The notes: generated by a model from the sequence alone, not told the origin. A stretch of DNA of 64,000 nucleotides from [Leptolyngbya] sp. PCC 7376 (GCF_000316605.1 NC_019683.1:4386036-4450035), one strand, 5' to 3'. Positions 8,825-16,492 are shown, counted from the stretch's first letter. Numbers and translations: made by a program.

Positions 8825-9343
8825 CTATTCGTAACTGGCAAACACTGATGTTGAGCCATCACGATTTAACGCCAAAACATCATAGGGCTGAGTTTTATTC
8901 GCCATTTCCATACCAGGAGAACCAATGGGCATTCCCGGCACAGTGAGGCCAATAGCTTCTGCGGGAGGGTTAGCGAGGAAGTGTCTTACTTCTGCTGCTG
9001 GGATATGTCCTTCAAAAACAAAACCTTCAGCAATAGTCGTATGGCAAGACGCAAGCTCGGGGGTGATGCTGTACTGTTCTTTGATTGATGTGATGTTTTC
9101 CTGCTGGCGATCGCCAATGACAAAGCCATGGGTTTGAGCATGGTCAATCCAAAGTCCACAACACCCGCAAGTCGGTGTCCGAAAAACCTCTGCTTCAATA
9201 GGTTGGGTCTGAGACACAGTTGTATGGGTCGATTCAGCTGTCGTAGAAACAGAGCGGGATTGAGTAAACCAATACCAACTACCACCAATACCCAAGCCAA
9301 TAGCAACCAAACTTCCGATCATTAACCGCTTCATAGATTTCAA
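8825..9343 (-). CDS. DUF411 metal-binding periplasmic protein
   Basis: The protein has an amino-terminal signal or anchor (residues 7-26, LMIGSLVAIGLGIGGSWYWF) and a DUF411 domain with PTCGCCGLW (Cys 59, 61, 62), a downstream ASCHTT and PGMPIGSPGME. DUF411 proteins commonly sit next to copper oxidases or copper efflux genes and are thought to bind copper. Here the gene leads the multicopper oxidase, and a mer-like promoter lies just upstream. ATG at 9343 and a second ATG three codons later are both possible starts. Confidence 0.88.
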   Translation of the reverse strand: MKSMKRLMIGSLVAIGLGIGGSWYWFTQSRSVSTTAESTHTTVSQTQPIEAEVFRTPTCGCCGLWIDHAQTHGFVIGDRQQENITSIKEQYSITPELASCHTTIAEGFVFEGHIPAAEVRHFLANPPAEAIGLTVPGMPIGSPGMEMANKTQPYDVLALNRDGSTSVFASYE

Positions 9344-9370
9344 GAAATATTTCGATAGGGCATTTCGTCC

Positions 9371-9402
9371 ACCTTAAACTCTCTAGTTCACTGGAGAGTC
9401 AA
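9371..9402 (-). promoter_or_regulatory. MerR-type metal-responsive promoter for the DUF411-MCO operon
   Basis: On the reverse strand there is TTGACT (-35, 9402-9397), a 20-bp spacer and TAAGGT (-10, 9376-9371). The spacer carries a dyad, ACTCTC...GAGAGT (9399-9394 and 9383-9378). A long spacer holding a dyad and the sequences TTGACT/TAAGGT are hallmarks of promoters activated by MerR-family regulators such as MerR and CueR. Transcription would start near 9364, about 20 bp before the ATG. No MerR gene is in the window. Confidence 0.7.
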
Positions 9403-9450
9403 GGTGTTTTAATGAAGTTTTGAAGAGACTTAGATCGAAAATTCCAAGCG

Positions 9451-9729
9451 ATGACTAATGCCCATGAAATATTGCTCGCCCATGATCCCAAATTCCATAC
9501 AGGTGAGACTCAAGAGTCGGAAGTAAATCAATCTGAATCAACACTAGAGCTTTCTGATGAGAAAGCGGAAGAGTTTGCTCCACCTGTAGAACCTTTGGAA
9601 ATAACGGCAACGGAACTCACGCCTATTTATGAAAATGCCATCAGTGTTGAGCAGATTGTTAATGTTACGAGCTTTGCTTTGCTGTTGATTGTGCCGGTTG
9701 TTTTTTGGTTATTCCGATATCGGCAATGA
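9451..9729 (+). CDS. Small tail-anchored hypothetical protein, 92 aa
   Basis: An acidic, probably disordered amino-terminal part (residues 1-65, rich in Glu) is followed by one transmembrane segment near the end (FALLLIVPVVFWLFRY). It is divergent from the copper operon and precedes gatD by 94 bp. I do not recognise the family. The layout, a negatively charged cytoplasmic arm on a carboxy-terminal anchor, suggests a partner-binding membrane protein, but nothing in the sequence points to a function. Confidence 0.6.
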   Translation: MTNAHEILLAHDPKFHTGETQESEVNQSESTLELSDEKAEEFAPPVEPLEITATELTPIYENAISVEQIVNVTSFALLLIVPVVFWLFRYRQ

Positions 9730-9823
9730 AGTTGAGTTGGTTTGGCAAAGAATTATTCCTTTGCGGAGGTTCGCAGGTTAGAATCGTTTGCACAAATCTT
9801 GACTTAATTCCCCTTAATTTTTT

Positions 9824-10618
9824 ATGCACCTAAAGCTCGGCTGGCTCTATCCAACTCTGATGGGAACTTACGGTGATCGCGGTAATGTGATTTGTCTCGA
9901 AAAACGGGCGCAGTGGCGAGATATTGAGGTGGAAATTGTGGCGCTCGATCAGGAAGCACCGCTAGAGGCTTGGTCAGATATTGATCTGATTGTGGGTGGT
10001 GGCGCGCAGGATCGTCAGCAAGAAATTGTGATGCGAGATTTGCAGGGAGCGAAGGCCGCAAAATTCAAATCGCTTATTGAGGACGGCGTGCCTGGTGTGT
10101 TTACCTGTGGGTCGCCGCAACTGCTCGGAAAATACTATGAACCTGCTGTCGGACAACGCATTGAAGGGTTAGGGATTTTAGATTTGGTCAGTAAGCATCC
10201 CGGCTTTGATGCGAAACGGTGTATCGGCAATGTGGCGTTTGAAATTACAGCAAATCCTTTAGCTGATGACCTTGCGAAAAAATTAGGTTCTAAACCAGTG
10301 GCGCTTGGTTTCGAGAATCATGGCGGTCGAACCTATCTCGGTGATGTGCAGCCTCTAGGTAAAGTGCTGACTGGCTATGGTAATAACGGTGAAGATGGTT
10401 GGGAAGGTGCGTTTCATAAGATGGCGATCGCCACCTATGCCCATGGCCCCCTCTTGCCGAAAAATCCATTTATTGCAGATTGGCTCCTCGAAAAAGCCCT
10501 CGAACGTAAATATGACAAAACGGTGGAATTCTCTGCACTTGACGATCAGCTGGCGACCGATGCCCGTGAGACTATGTTTAACCGCCTAAATTTAACCGAA
10601 CTAAACACTTCTGCCTAA
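9824..10618 (+). CDS. gatD: GatD-like glutamine amidotransferase (lipid II amidation subunit)
   Basis: This is a class I glutamine amidotransferase of the cobyric acid synthase/GatD type. In characterised bacteria GatD supplies ammonia to MurT, which amidates the D-glutamate of lipid II. Motifs seen: LMGTYGDRGN at the start, the nucleophile elbow FTCGSPQLLG (Cys95), FENHGGRTYL, and the late catalytic His in TYAHGPLLPKNP. The length of 264 residues fits. No murT gene is present within the window, and the upstream neighbour is a small membrane protein, so the partner must be encoded elsewhere. Confidence 0.85.
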   Translation: MHLKLGWLYPTLMGTYGDRGNVICLEKRAQWRDIEVEIVALDQEAPLEAWSDIDLIVGGGAQDRQQEIVMRDLQGAKAAKFKSLIEDGVPGVFTCGSPQLLGKYYEPAVGQRIEGLGILDLVSKHPGFDAKRCIGNVAFEITANPLADDLAKKLGSKPVALGFENHGGRTYLGDVQPLGKVLTGYGNNGEDGWEGAFHKMAIATYAHGPLLPKNPFIADWLLEKALERKYDKTVEFSALDDQLATDARETMFNRLNLTELNTSA

Positions 10619-10747
10619 ACTAAGCTCGTACAATGAAGGGCGCAGCTTGGCGATCGCCTAATCCAGCTAAAGATACATTCGTGTGAATAGCTTGATTCTT
10701 GACGGACAAAAGCATTATTTTTTCTGAACACTGAGTTTCGAGAACCG

Positions 10748-11482
10748 ATGGACAACGAGTCAAAAGGCCTTTTAATTCTAATCCTTCCCTTCGCGATGGT
10801 GATGACCTTTGTCGTTACCGCTTGGCCGTTAATCGTTCTGGCGATCGCCTTTTCGATTGCGTGGCGACTGTGGCAAGAATACCAATGGCAACAGCTGTCC
10901 CTTGCGATTAATCCCGATTTTCGGCGGCTCATCGAATCAAACCAAGGCAAAATTACCGTCGCGGATCTTGCCCTCGAAACAGGTTTATCCGGCGGTTCTG
11001 CTCGATGGTTCCTCACTCGCAAAGCGAAAGAATATGGTGCCCAGGCGATCGCCTACGAAAATCGCGGCATTATCTACTACTTCCTGACGGTTTCTGCGTT
11101 GGGGAATATGTTTGACGATAGCGATCCAGACTTTGAACTTGAAGAGCCAGAGTTTGAACTGGATAGTTTTGAACTCGCTGATGCAGTGCAACCAGAGCCA
11201 GAAGAAGCTTCTTCTTCCCCAAATGACATTGCCCAACTGCTAGATATGGACGATGATTCCTCGCGGGTGAGTGATATTTCGTCGTTGGTGGATTTACACT
11301 CAGCCCAAGCCCTCGATCCACTTATTCAGGCAGACCTCGCAAAACGTCTCGATGTTCACCCCAGCACCCTCCGCAAACGTCGCACTGAAGAAGGTTTTCT
11401 AGAGTGGAGTCGCAGCAAAGACCCTCAAAATGTTGGCTGGGAATTTGATACTGAATCCAGACAGTTTCTCCCTAAGGTTTAA
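10748..11482 (+). CDS. Membrane-anchored protein with helix-turn-helix-like repeats
   Basis: The protein begins with one or two hydrophobic segments (residues 8-38, ILILPFAMVMTFVVTAWPLI and following), then a small winged-helix-like region with VADLALETGLSGGSARWFLTRKA (about 70-115), an acidic low-complexity linker (about 120-175), and a second HTH-like end (QADLAKRLDVHPSTLRKRRTE, about 200-220). I know no function for it. The second helix-turn-helix resembles DNA-binding helices, so a membrane-bound regulator is possible. Codon use and HIP1 sites are native. Confidence 0.65.
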   Translation: MDNESKGLLILILPFAMVMTFVVTAWPLIVLAIAFSIAWRLWQEYQWQQLSLAINPDFRRLIESNQGKITVADLALETGLSGGSARWFLTRKAKEYGAQAIAYENRGIIYYFLTVSALGNMFDDSDPDFELEEPEFELDSFELADAVQPEPEEASSSPNDIAQLLDMDDDSSRVSDISSLVDLHSAQALDPLIQADLAKRLDVHPSTLRKRRTEEGFLEWSRSKDPQNVGWEFDTESRQFLPKV

Positions 11483-11525
11483 TTCGCCTCACTTTTTTTA
11501 ATTAATACTCCCCTCAATATTTCCT

Positions 11526-12686
11526 ATGACAATGGATCTCGAACAGTTGCATCTACAGTTTCCGGCGATCGCAGCGAAGTCCTATTTTAATTTTGGTGGA
11601 CAGGGGCCTCTATCTCAAAAATCCCTGAATGCAATCATCTCCAGCTACGACAAAGTGCAAGTGCAAGGGCCATTTTCTATTGCGGTGAATGATTGGGCAC
11701 AGGATGTAATGGCTGCCACAAAACAGGCGATCGCCACAGAGATTGGTGCTCAGCCCAGAAATATTGTCCTCACTGAAAATGTCACGATTGGCTGCAATAT
11801 TGCGTTGTGGGGTATCGAGTGGCAAGAAGGTGATGAAGTTTTGGTGGGGGATTGTGAGCATCCCGGCGTCATTGGCACGCTCCAAGAATTGGTGCATCGC
11901 TTTGGCATAAAAATAAATTTCTGCCCAATTTTTGACACGCTTAACGAAGGCAATCCTACTGAAGTTATTGCCCAGCATCTAACCCCGAAAACCCGCTGTT
12001 TAGTGATTAGCCACTTGCTCTGGAATACCGGACAGGTTTTACCAATAAAAGACATTTGTGAGCTATGCCATAAACAAGATGTCCAGGTGATGGTGGACGC
12101 TGCGCAATCCGTCGGCAGTCTCGCCCTAAATTTAGAAGATATCGGCGGTGATTTTTATGCGTTTACTGGCCATAAATGGTGTTGTGGTCCAGCAGGTGTA
12201 GGTGGTTTGTATGTGTCTGAAGCTGCAATGCCAACTTTGCGACCGACATTTATCGGCTGGCGTGGTGTCAAAATTTGGCCTTCCCCTTTCGACGTCAAAC
12301 TCAAAAACGATGGCAATCAATACGAAGTTGCGACCTCAGCCTATCCGCTGCAAGCAGGCTTAACGGAAGCGATTAAGCTCCACCAAAGCTACGGGACAGC
12401 AGAGGAGCGCTACGCCAAAATTTGTGAGATGAGTGCTTACGCTTGGGAAAGATTAGGTTCAATTGATGCAGTGTCTTGCCTTAAAAATACTCCACCAAAA
12501 TCAGGCTTAGTTTCCTTCACCGTTGACTCTCCTATCGGTCACAAAAAGCTCGTCGAAATCCTCGAAGAAAAGGGGTTTTGTCTGCGGACTCTCACCTATC
12601 CAGATTGCATTCGCGCTTGTACTCACTACTTCACAAGCCATGCTGAAATTGATCAATTGATTATTGCAATAAAAGCTCTGCTGTGA
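11526..12686 (+). CDS. L-cysteine/cystine lyase, C-DES-like (class V aminotransferase fold)
   Basis: The enzyme is a PLP-dependent, NifS-fold protein of 386 residues. Signals: YFNFGGQGPLS near the start, LTENVTIGCNIALWG, VGDCEHPGV, VMVDAAQSVGSL and the Schiff-base lysine in FTGHKWCCGPAGVGG (Lys217). Overall wording closely follows the cyanobacterial C-DES, a cystine lyase that releases persulfide sulfur able to support FeS cluster assembly in vitro. The usual desulfurase catalytic cysteine loop of IscS/SufS is not evident, which supports lyase rather than desulfurase. It is convergent with the gene at 12802. Confidence 0.85.
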   Translation: MTMDLEQLHLQFPAIAAKSYFNFGGQGPLSQKSLNAIISSYDKVQVQGPFSIAVNDWAQDVMAATKQAIATEIGAQPRNIVLTENVTIGCNIALWGIEWQEGDEVLVGDCEHPGVIGTLQELVHRFGIKINFCPIFDTLNEGNPTEVIAQHLTPKTRCLVISHLLWNTGQVLPIKDICELCHKQDVQVMVDAAQSVGSLALNLEDIGGDFYAFTGHKWCCGPAGVGGLYVSEAAMPTLRPTFIGWRGVKIWPSPFDVKLKNDGNQYEVATSAYPLQAGLTEAIKLHQSYGTAEERYAKICEMSAYAWERLGSIDAVSCLKNTPPKSGLVSFTVDSPIGHKKLVEILEEKGFCLRTLTYPDCIRACTHYFTSHAEIDQLIIAIKALL

Positions 12687-12801
12687 ATACCGCTTACTTA
12701 AGTTAAAAATACTTTTCCTCTTGTACATAACAGAAAAAATACATTTAGGTAAATCAGTTTTCCTCGGCTACCATTCAGAGAAATATCTTTTTTAAAAGTT
12801 A

Positions 12802-14355
12802 TCAAGAGCCATAGAAAAAATTATTCACCATATTATTATTTAGAGGAGAAATATCTCGAACACGGACGCGATTTAACTTTTTAAGTTGTTGAATATCCGT
12901 GAGCAATTCAGAAATGGTATTTCCTTTTTTGAGTATGACTTGAGTTAAAACTTGAGAACTTCTATTTTCTTTGATTGGTTGAACACTATGAATATTATAT
13001 TCCCAACAATAGTCTTTATCTAAAAAAACTATCAGCTCTGATAAAGCACCGGGTTGATTATATAAATTCAGCTGTAAGTTGACTCCGAGTAAGTCACAAT
13101 TCCACTGCAAATCAATCAAATCATCCGAATGCATGTGCTTAATATAATCGCAGCATTTAGTATGAACACGAATAGGCCTTCTACCAGAAGATATAATACC
13201 GGCTATATCATCATTAAGGCTGGGATTACAGCATATGGATATGTTATATCTTTTAGTTTTGAGTAGATCTTTATTGTAGGGTGATAAGAAAAAGCTGTAT
13301 TCAACATTTTCAATACTATCTAGAAGCATTTGAAGTTCTTCGATCTTAATCCTGCCCAGACCTAAATATAGAACCAAATCTCTTCTGGATTTTATTCCTT
13401 TCAAAGAGTTAAGATCATTATATATAGATGCCTCTTCAAGCATTCTTCTTTGATTTTTATTGAGGCTTTTATTAATTATCTTCCAACCTTTTTTTCTGTA
13501 AGATCTCTCAAAAGCTTTTGTTAAAGCTTTTACAGTGCTTTTTTTTCGGCAATATAGCCTTAGATATTTTTCAAGATCAGAATACAAAGTAGCATTTAGA
13601 TTAGTAGATTTAAATATATCATTTGGCTTTCCTCGAACGATTTCAATAGTTTCCCCTCCTCTTAAAATATGATTTAAAGGGACTTGGATTCCATCTACTA
13701 CAGCTCCTATACAACTTGTTGTGAATTTTGTATGTAGAGAATGGGCAAAATCAATTGGTGTGGCGTTGCAAGGCAACTCGACAATCCTTCCTTTCGGAGT
13801 CTTAACAAAAATAGAATTATTACAACTCTCAATCTTTGGAATAAAGCGGACATCTTGATTTAAATGGGCCAAAAACTCTCCCAGATCATAAATGGGAGTT
13901 TGGAAATGCTTAAAGAACTTCGGGTTCAACTCTAAAATCTGCTTTAAAATTACTTTACTGTCTTCCGTACAAACAACAGCATCTGCCTTAATCATTTTTG
14001 CAGAGACTAGTATTAAACCTTCATGATAACAAGACTCTTCTGGCAAATCTAACTCTACAAAATCCTCACCGCATTGATCCAAAGAAATGTTATTTTCAAG
14101 AGTTATATATTGATTTAATTGTCTCATTTGATCACGAAATTGCTGTCTAGAAGAACACGAATCTTCGATAGACACCTGGATAAAGCTACTCAAACCAGGA
14201 TGCAGATAAACTGAAACAATATCTGCTTCTATAAGTTTTTTAAATACCTGAGCATTTTCTATTTTTTTGTATAGATTTTCTTCTTCAGGAGTGGACCACC
14301 CATTGCTCAGTATCCAATCAACTAAAAGATGCCCACATACGGTTACCTTAATCAT
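12802..14355 (-). CDS. PIN-like domain fused to RelA/SpoT regulatory half (TGS-helical-zinc finger-ACT)
   Basis: The 517-residue protein lacks the HD hydrolase and (p)ppGpp synthetase domains of RSH enzymes but keeps the whole carboxy-terminal regulatory half. TGS (about 181-243): IFVKTPKGRIVELPCNATPI, DFAHSLH, CIGAVVDG, GGETIEIVRGKP. Helical region: about 250-345. Zinc-finger-like region: Cys375-Cys376, His398, Cys402. ACT (about 425-505): NLQLNLYNQPGALSEL. Residues 1-168 look like a PIN fold: KVTVCGHLLVDWIL, HEGLILVSAKMIKADAVVCTED and a closing TPIYDLGEFLAHL. The first acidic position of PIN nucleases appears replaced (Cys7), while Glu112 and Asp132 could remain. It follows a ribbon-helix-helix-like gene by 23 bp. 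The C-terminal assignment is firm; the PIN call is inference. It is AT-rich and HIP1-free. Confidence 0.8.
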   Translation of the reverse strand: MIKVTVCGHLLVDWILSNGWSTPEEENLYKKIENAQVFKKLIEADIVSVYLHPGLSSFIQVSIEDSCSSRQQFRDQMRQLNQYITLENNISLDQCGEDFVELDLPEESCYHEGLILVSAKMIKADAVVCTEDSKVILKQILELNPKFFKHFQTPIYDLGEFLAHLNQDVRFIPKIESCNNSIFVKTPKGRIVELPCNATPIDFAHSLHTKFTTSCIGAVVDGIQVPLNHILRGGETIEIVRGKPNDIFKSTNLNATLYSDLEKYLRLYCRKKSTVKALTKAFERSYRKKGWKIINKSLNKNQRRMLEEASIYNDLNSLKGIKSRRDLVLYLGLGRIKIEELQMLLDSIENVEYSFFLSPYNKDLLKTKRYNISICCNPSLNDDIAGIISSGRRPIRVHTKCCDYIKHMHSDDLIDLQWNCDLLGVNLQLNLYNQPGALSELIVFLDKDYCWEYNIHSVQPIKENRSSQVLTQVILKKGNTISELLTDIQQLKKLNRVRVRDISPLNNNMVNNFFYGS

Positions 14356-14378
14356 TAGTACACTCCTGATTTATTTAT

Positions 14379-14723
14379 CTACTGTTTATTCTTTTTCCTT
14401 TGTGTTGTAGGTCTAAATTTCTTTAGATTCATTCTCTCTCGAATGATTTTTCCTTTCTCTGTCCTTTCCTGTAATCTTTTTTTGATGTTCTCTTTTGTAT
14501 CAGGACTAGCAGGAACAACCATCAGCTCTCCTTCACCAATCTTTCTCAACAAACCTGAAATCCAAGGCTTATCGCCATAATAAATCCCGTACTCTTCTGC
14601 AATATCCTCTAAGACTAAACAAGTCTTAGATGGTAAGCGCATACTAATGGATTCATTATCCTCTTTTGGGCGTTTGCCTCTACCTTTTTCCAGCCCACTA
14701 ATGTTGGGATTAGGATTTGCCAT
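14379..14723 (-). CDS. Ribbon-helix-helix-like small protein, putative antitoxin or regulator
   Basis: The 114-residue protein has a basic amino terminus (GLEKGRGKRPKEDN), then ESISMRLPSKTCLVLEDIAEEYG, a pattern of one beta strand followed by helices as in CopG/Arc ribbon-helix-helix proteins, then WISGLLRKIGEGEL, and a very basic Lys/Arg tail. It is the first gene of a two-gene unit, 23 bp before the PIN-like/TGS/ACT gene. The order, size and spacing are typical of type II antitoxin-toxin pairs, with the antitoxin first and likely to bind its own promoter. Function is inferred from context only. Confidence 0.7.
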   Translation of the reverse strand: MANPNPNISGLEKGRGKRPKEDNESISMRLPSKTCLVLEDIAEEYGIYYGDKPWISGLLRKIGEGELMVVPASPDTKENIKKRLQERTEKGKIIRERMNLKKFRPTTQRKKNKQ

Positions 14724-14867
14724 AGCTTTATTACTCTTTCAATTTCCTCAGATCAAGTGGGAAACACCTCTTTTAATATCCATTATCGTAAGAACCTCAT
14801 TCAAGTTCGTCAATAGTCTTTCCAAAACTGACCAGAAGTATGACTTTTTGTTAACGAGAAATGGACA

Positions 14868-14904
14868 GACTATACACAAAGCACCTAGGTGGGTATACAC
14901 TTTT
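14868..14904. promoter_or_regulatory. Palindromic candidate operator between the two-gene unit and the next small gene
   Basis: A perfect 10-bp palindrome CACCTAGGTG (14882-14891) is flanked by TATAC-containing sequence on both sides (CTATACAC before, GGTATACAC after). It is about 150 bp upstream of the ribbon-helix-helix gene and 50 bp upstream of the small gene at 14941. Ribbon-helix-helix proteins bind short palindromes, so this is a reasonable but unproven autoregulatory site. Confidence 0.35.
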
Positions 14905-14940
14905 GGGACAAGTATCAGTAACCTAATAGAGGTATTGGAT

Positions 14941-15156
14941 ATGAGAAATTCTTATGAAGCACTTTGTGGCAAGGTCGCAGACAAGCTAGACGAAATAGAA
15001 TTTCAGGTAATTGTTGGCGGCCGCTACCTCATGGCTGAAGCATATTATCTCGGGACTCATGTCGTAATTGAAGTAGGGGATCAGGTATTAGTGCTAGGGA
15101 CAAAAGGAGCAAAAGTCTTGATCGCACCATTCTATGAAGATGCTTTTTTGACATAG
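14941..15156 (+). CDS. Small hypothetical protein, 71 aa
   Basis: The open frame extends upstream to 14647, but that part runs antisense through the start of the ribbon-helix-helix gene and reads as low-quality sequence. The ATG at 14941 is preceded by GAGG at a good distance, giving a 71-residue protein starting MRNSYEALCGKVADKLDE. The carboxy-terminal part has alternating hydrophobic residues suggestive of beta strands (HVVIEVGDQVLVLGTKGAKVL cut here for length). No family is recognised. It lies in the AT-rich island and may be a mobile accessory gene. Confidence 0.45.
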   Translation: MRNSYEALCGKVADKLDEIEFQVIVGGRYLMAEAYYLGTHVVIEVGDQVLVLGTKGAKVLIAPFYEDAFLT

Positions 15157-15462
15157 TACGCTCATAGAAATTTGGATGAGATTAGGCGGTGAGAAAAAGA
15201 TTTTCACTTGATAGAAAGATAACTAAGGCTGAATTTTAGAACTATCAAAAAATGATATCTGCTGTCCTATAACCAACCCAATATCAAGAATCTGAATTCG
15301 ATCATTTATGTTTAAAGCAAGAGTATTTTCGGCAGTATTCTATGAGTTTTGATATTCTCCTAGGCTTCTGAATCTTTTATCTAAACATGATCTTTAGGGA
15401 CTAAGCAATTGGATTTGCTTCTAGAAAAAAATATTTTGAAATCGTAGTGATTAAGGAGTTCG
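15157..15462. other. AT-rich intergenic region in the island
   Basis: No open frame of interest was found on either strand in this 306-bp stretch. It holds AT-rich sequence and, at its right end, an AAGGAG ribosome-binding site about 9 bp before the next gene. No HIP1 site is present. Confidence 0.4.
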
Positions 15463-15732
15463 ATGATGATAACTCAATATGACTGCAGGCGGAGCGGTTG
15501 CGAAATTTTGATACACCCTGATGACCCACGACAATGGTATTGCCGCTATTGCAATCAGCGCTTTTATAAGTCCAATAATAAAACTGATGACAAATCCAAT
15601 GGAAGTTTCTTTCTATTGTTTATAGGTCTTCTAATACTGATCTTATTATTGAGCTTGTCTTTTTCTGAGGAAATCAATAATTCACCTCAGGAGTTCCCTT
15701 CTAGCGGAATATCATCAAAAACTCACATGTGA
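15463..15732 (+). CDS. Zinc-ribbon plus transmembrane small protein, 89 aa
   Basis: The amino-terminal third carries a CRRSGCEI...WYCRYCNQRFY pattern, i.e. two cysteine pairs about 20 residues apart, typical of a zinc ribbon. A strongly hydrophobic segment follows (FFLLFIGLLILILLLSLSF), then a short polar tail. A good Shine-Dalgarno site (AAGGAG) precedes the ATG. The stop codon lies inside a perfect 34-bp palindrome that can act as terminator. It is probably membrane-anchored with the zinc ribbon in the cytoplasm. Function is unknown. Confidence 0.6.
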   Translation: MMITQYDCRRSGCEILIHPDDPRQWYCRYCNQRFYKSNNKTDDKSNGSFFLLFIGLLILILLLSLSFSEEINNSPQEFPSSGISSKTHM

Positions 15733-15744
15733 GTTTTTGATGAT
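15711..15744. terminator. Perfect 34-bp palindrome over the stop codon, likely terminator
   Basis: Two 17-base arms, ATCATCAAAAACTCACA and its exact complement, meet with no loop. The right arm contains GTTTTTG, so the transcript can form a hairpin with a U-rich side. The TGA stop of the zinc-ribbon gene is at 15730-15732 in the centre. A perfect stem including coding sequence is unusual for a plain terminator. Confidence 0.6.
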
Positions 15745-15760
15745 TAATAGCAAGAATTAG

Positions 15761-15789
15761 TCAATTATGATTGAGCAAATCATAATTGA
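15761..15789. repeat. AT-rich inverted repeat
   Basis: TCAATTATGA (15761-15770) and TCATAATTGA (15780-15789) are perfect 10-bp inverted arms with a 9-base loop, 16 bp after the 34-bp palindrome. It may be a second hairpin of a terminator pair or an end remnant of a mobile element. Confidence 0.5.
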
Positions 15790-15833
15790 CTTTAAAGGAT
15801 AAATGGAAAGATCTACATGCAACCTTTTTGTAA

Positions 15834-15874
15834 ATCAAGATGGAAATGAAATCAAGATGGAAATGAAATCAAGA
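15834..15874. repeat. Short tandem repeat, 17-bp unit
   Basis: ATCAAGATGGAAATGAA occurs twice in tandem (15834-15850, 15851-15867) and a third time as its first seven bases (15868-15874). Such slippage repeats are common in decaying non-coding sequence. Confidence 0.7.
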
Positions 15875-15987
15875 TTCTATACGATAAATCTAGCAAGCAT
15901 AAAGACGCATTAATCAAACCGAAGAACTTTTCCGAACACTTTGAATGGCAATGTCAACTTAAGCAAGAGGTATTCACAGCAAGGTGC

Positions 15988-16200
15988 ATGGGAAGATTCA
16001 AATCCCCTGGCCATGCCCAACGATTTTTATCAGCATTTGAACCAATACGAGGATACTTCTACCCACATCAACCCCAGCATCCGGCCAGAGAATATCGAGA
16101 AATAATGAGTCAACGAATAGAGAGTTGGCGGAAATTAATACGTTTAGAGAAGGGCTCCCAAATCAGAGACAGCCGCTCCTTCCTTACAAAAAAATTGTAG
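15988..16200 (+). pseudogene. IS6-family transposase C-terminal remnant
   Basis: The encoded fragment reads MGRFKSPGHAQRFLSAFEPI and continues with REYREIMSQRIESWRKL. FKSPxHAQRFLS followed by a Y-R-x-x-M-x-x-R-F/I-x-x-W segment is the usual carboxy-terminal end of IS6-type transposases. The DDE catalytic part is missing upstream, where the sequence is interrupted. The final residues after about 16150 are not part of the match. This is debris of an insertion sequence in the AT-rich island. Confidence 0.65.
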
Positions 16201-16345
16201 CTACTTTCCTCAAATCTTCAGTTAAGTTGACAATGCCCCAACGAGAAATGCGCGAAGAAACTAATTGGTCACATCTCCAAATATTGGGCTGCTTTTATTC
16301 TGTGAGGAGAATGGAATTAGAAGTAATGGGCAAAGGATGAAAACA

Positions 16346-16490
16346 TCAGGCTAAATCCTGAAGTCGATTAATCGCGGAACGAAGAGGTTTCTCGTTGTAG
16401 GGCATAATATGAGGGAACATTTCGCGAAAAAAAGACGTTTCAAGACCTGTAACCCCATGCCTATTCACCGAGCGATCGCCTAAATTATTG
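16346..16490 (-). pseudogene. 3' fragment of an unidentified gene
   Basis: Reverse-strand reading gives NRHGVTGLETSFFREMFPHI then MPYNEKPLRSAINRLQDLA and a stop at 16346-16348. The fluent protein-like sequence, with no start codon before it and a HIP1 site inside, indicates the tail of a once longer native gene cut by rearrangement. The rest of the gene is not in the neighbouring sequence. I do not recognise the family. Confidence 0.4.
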
Positions 16491-16492
16491 TT

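Noticed and set aside
14647-14940. Upstream extension of the small gene at 14941 (169-codon frame)
   Set aside because: It runs antisense through the start of the ribbon-helix-helix gene, has no ribosome-binding site and reads as non-protein-like sequence; the ATG at 14941 has a good site.
15834-15874. CRISPR-like repeat
   Set aside because: A contiguous 17-bp tandem repeat without spacers; no cas gene in the window. No CRISPR array was seen anywhere.
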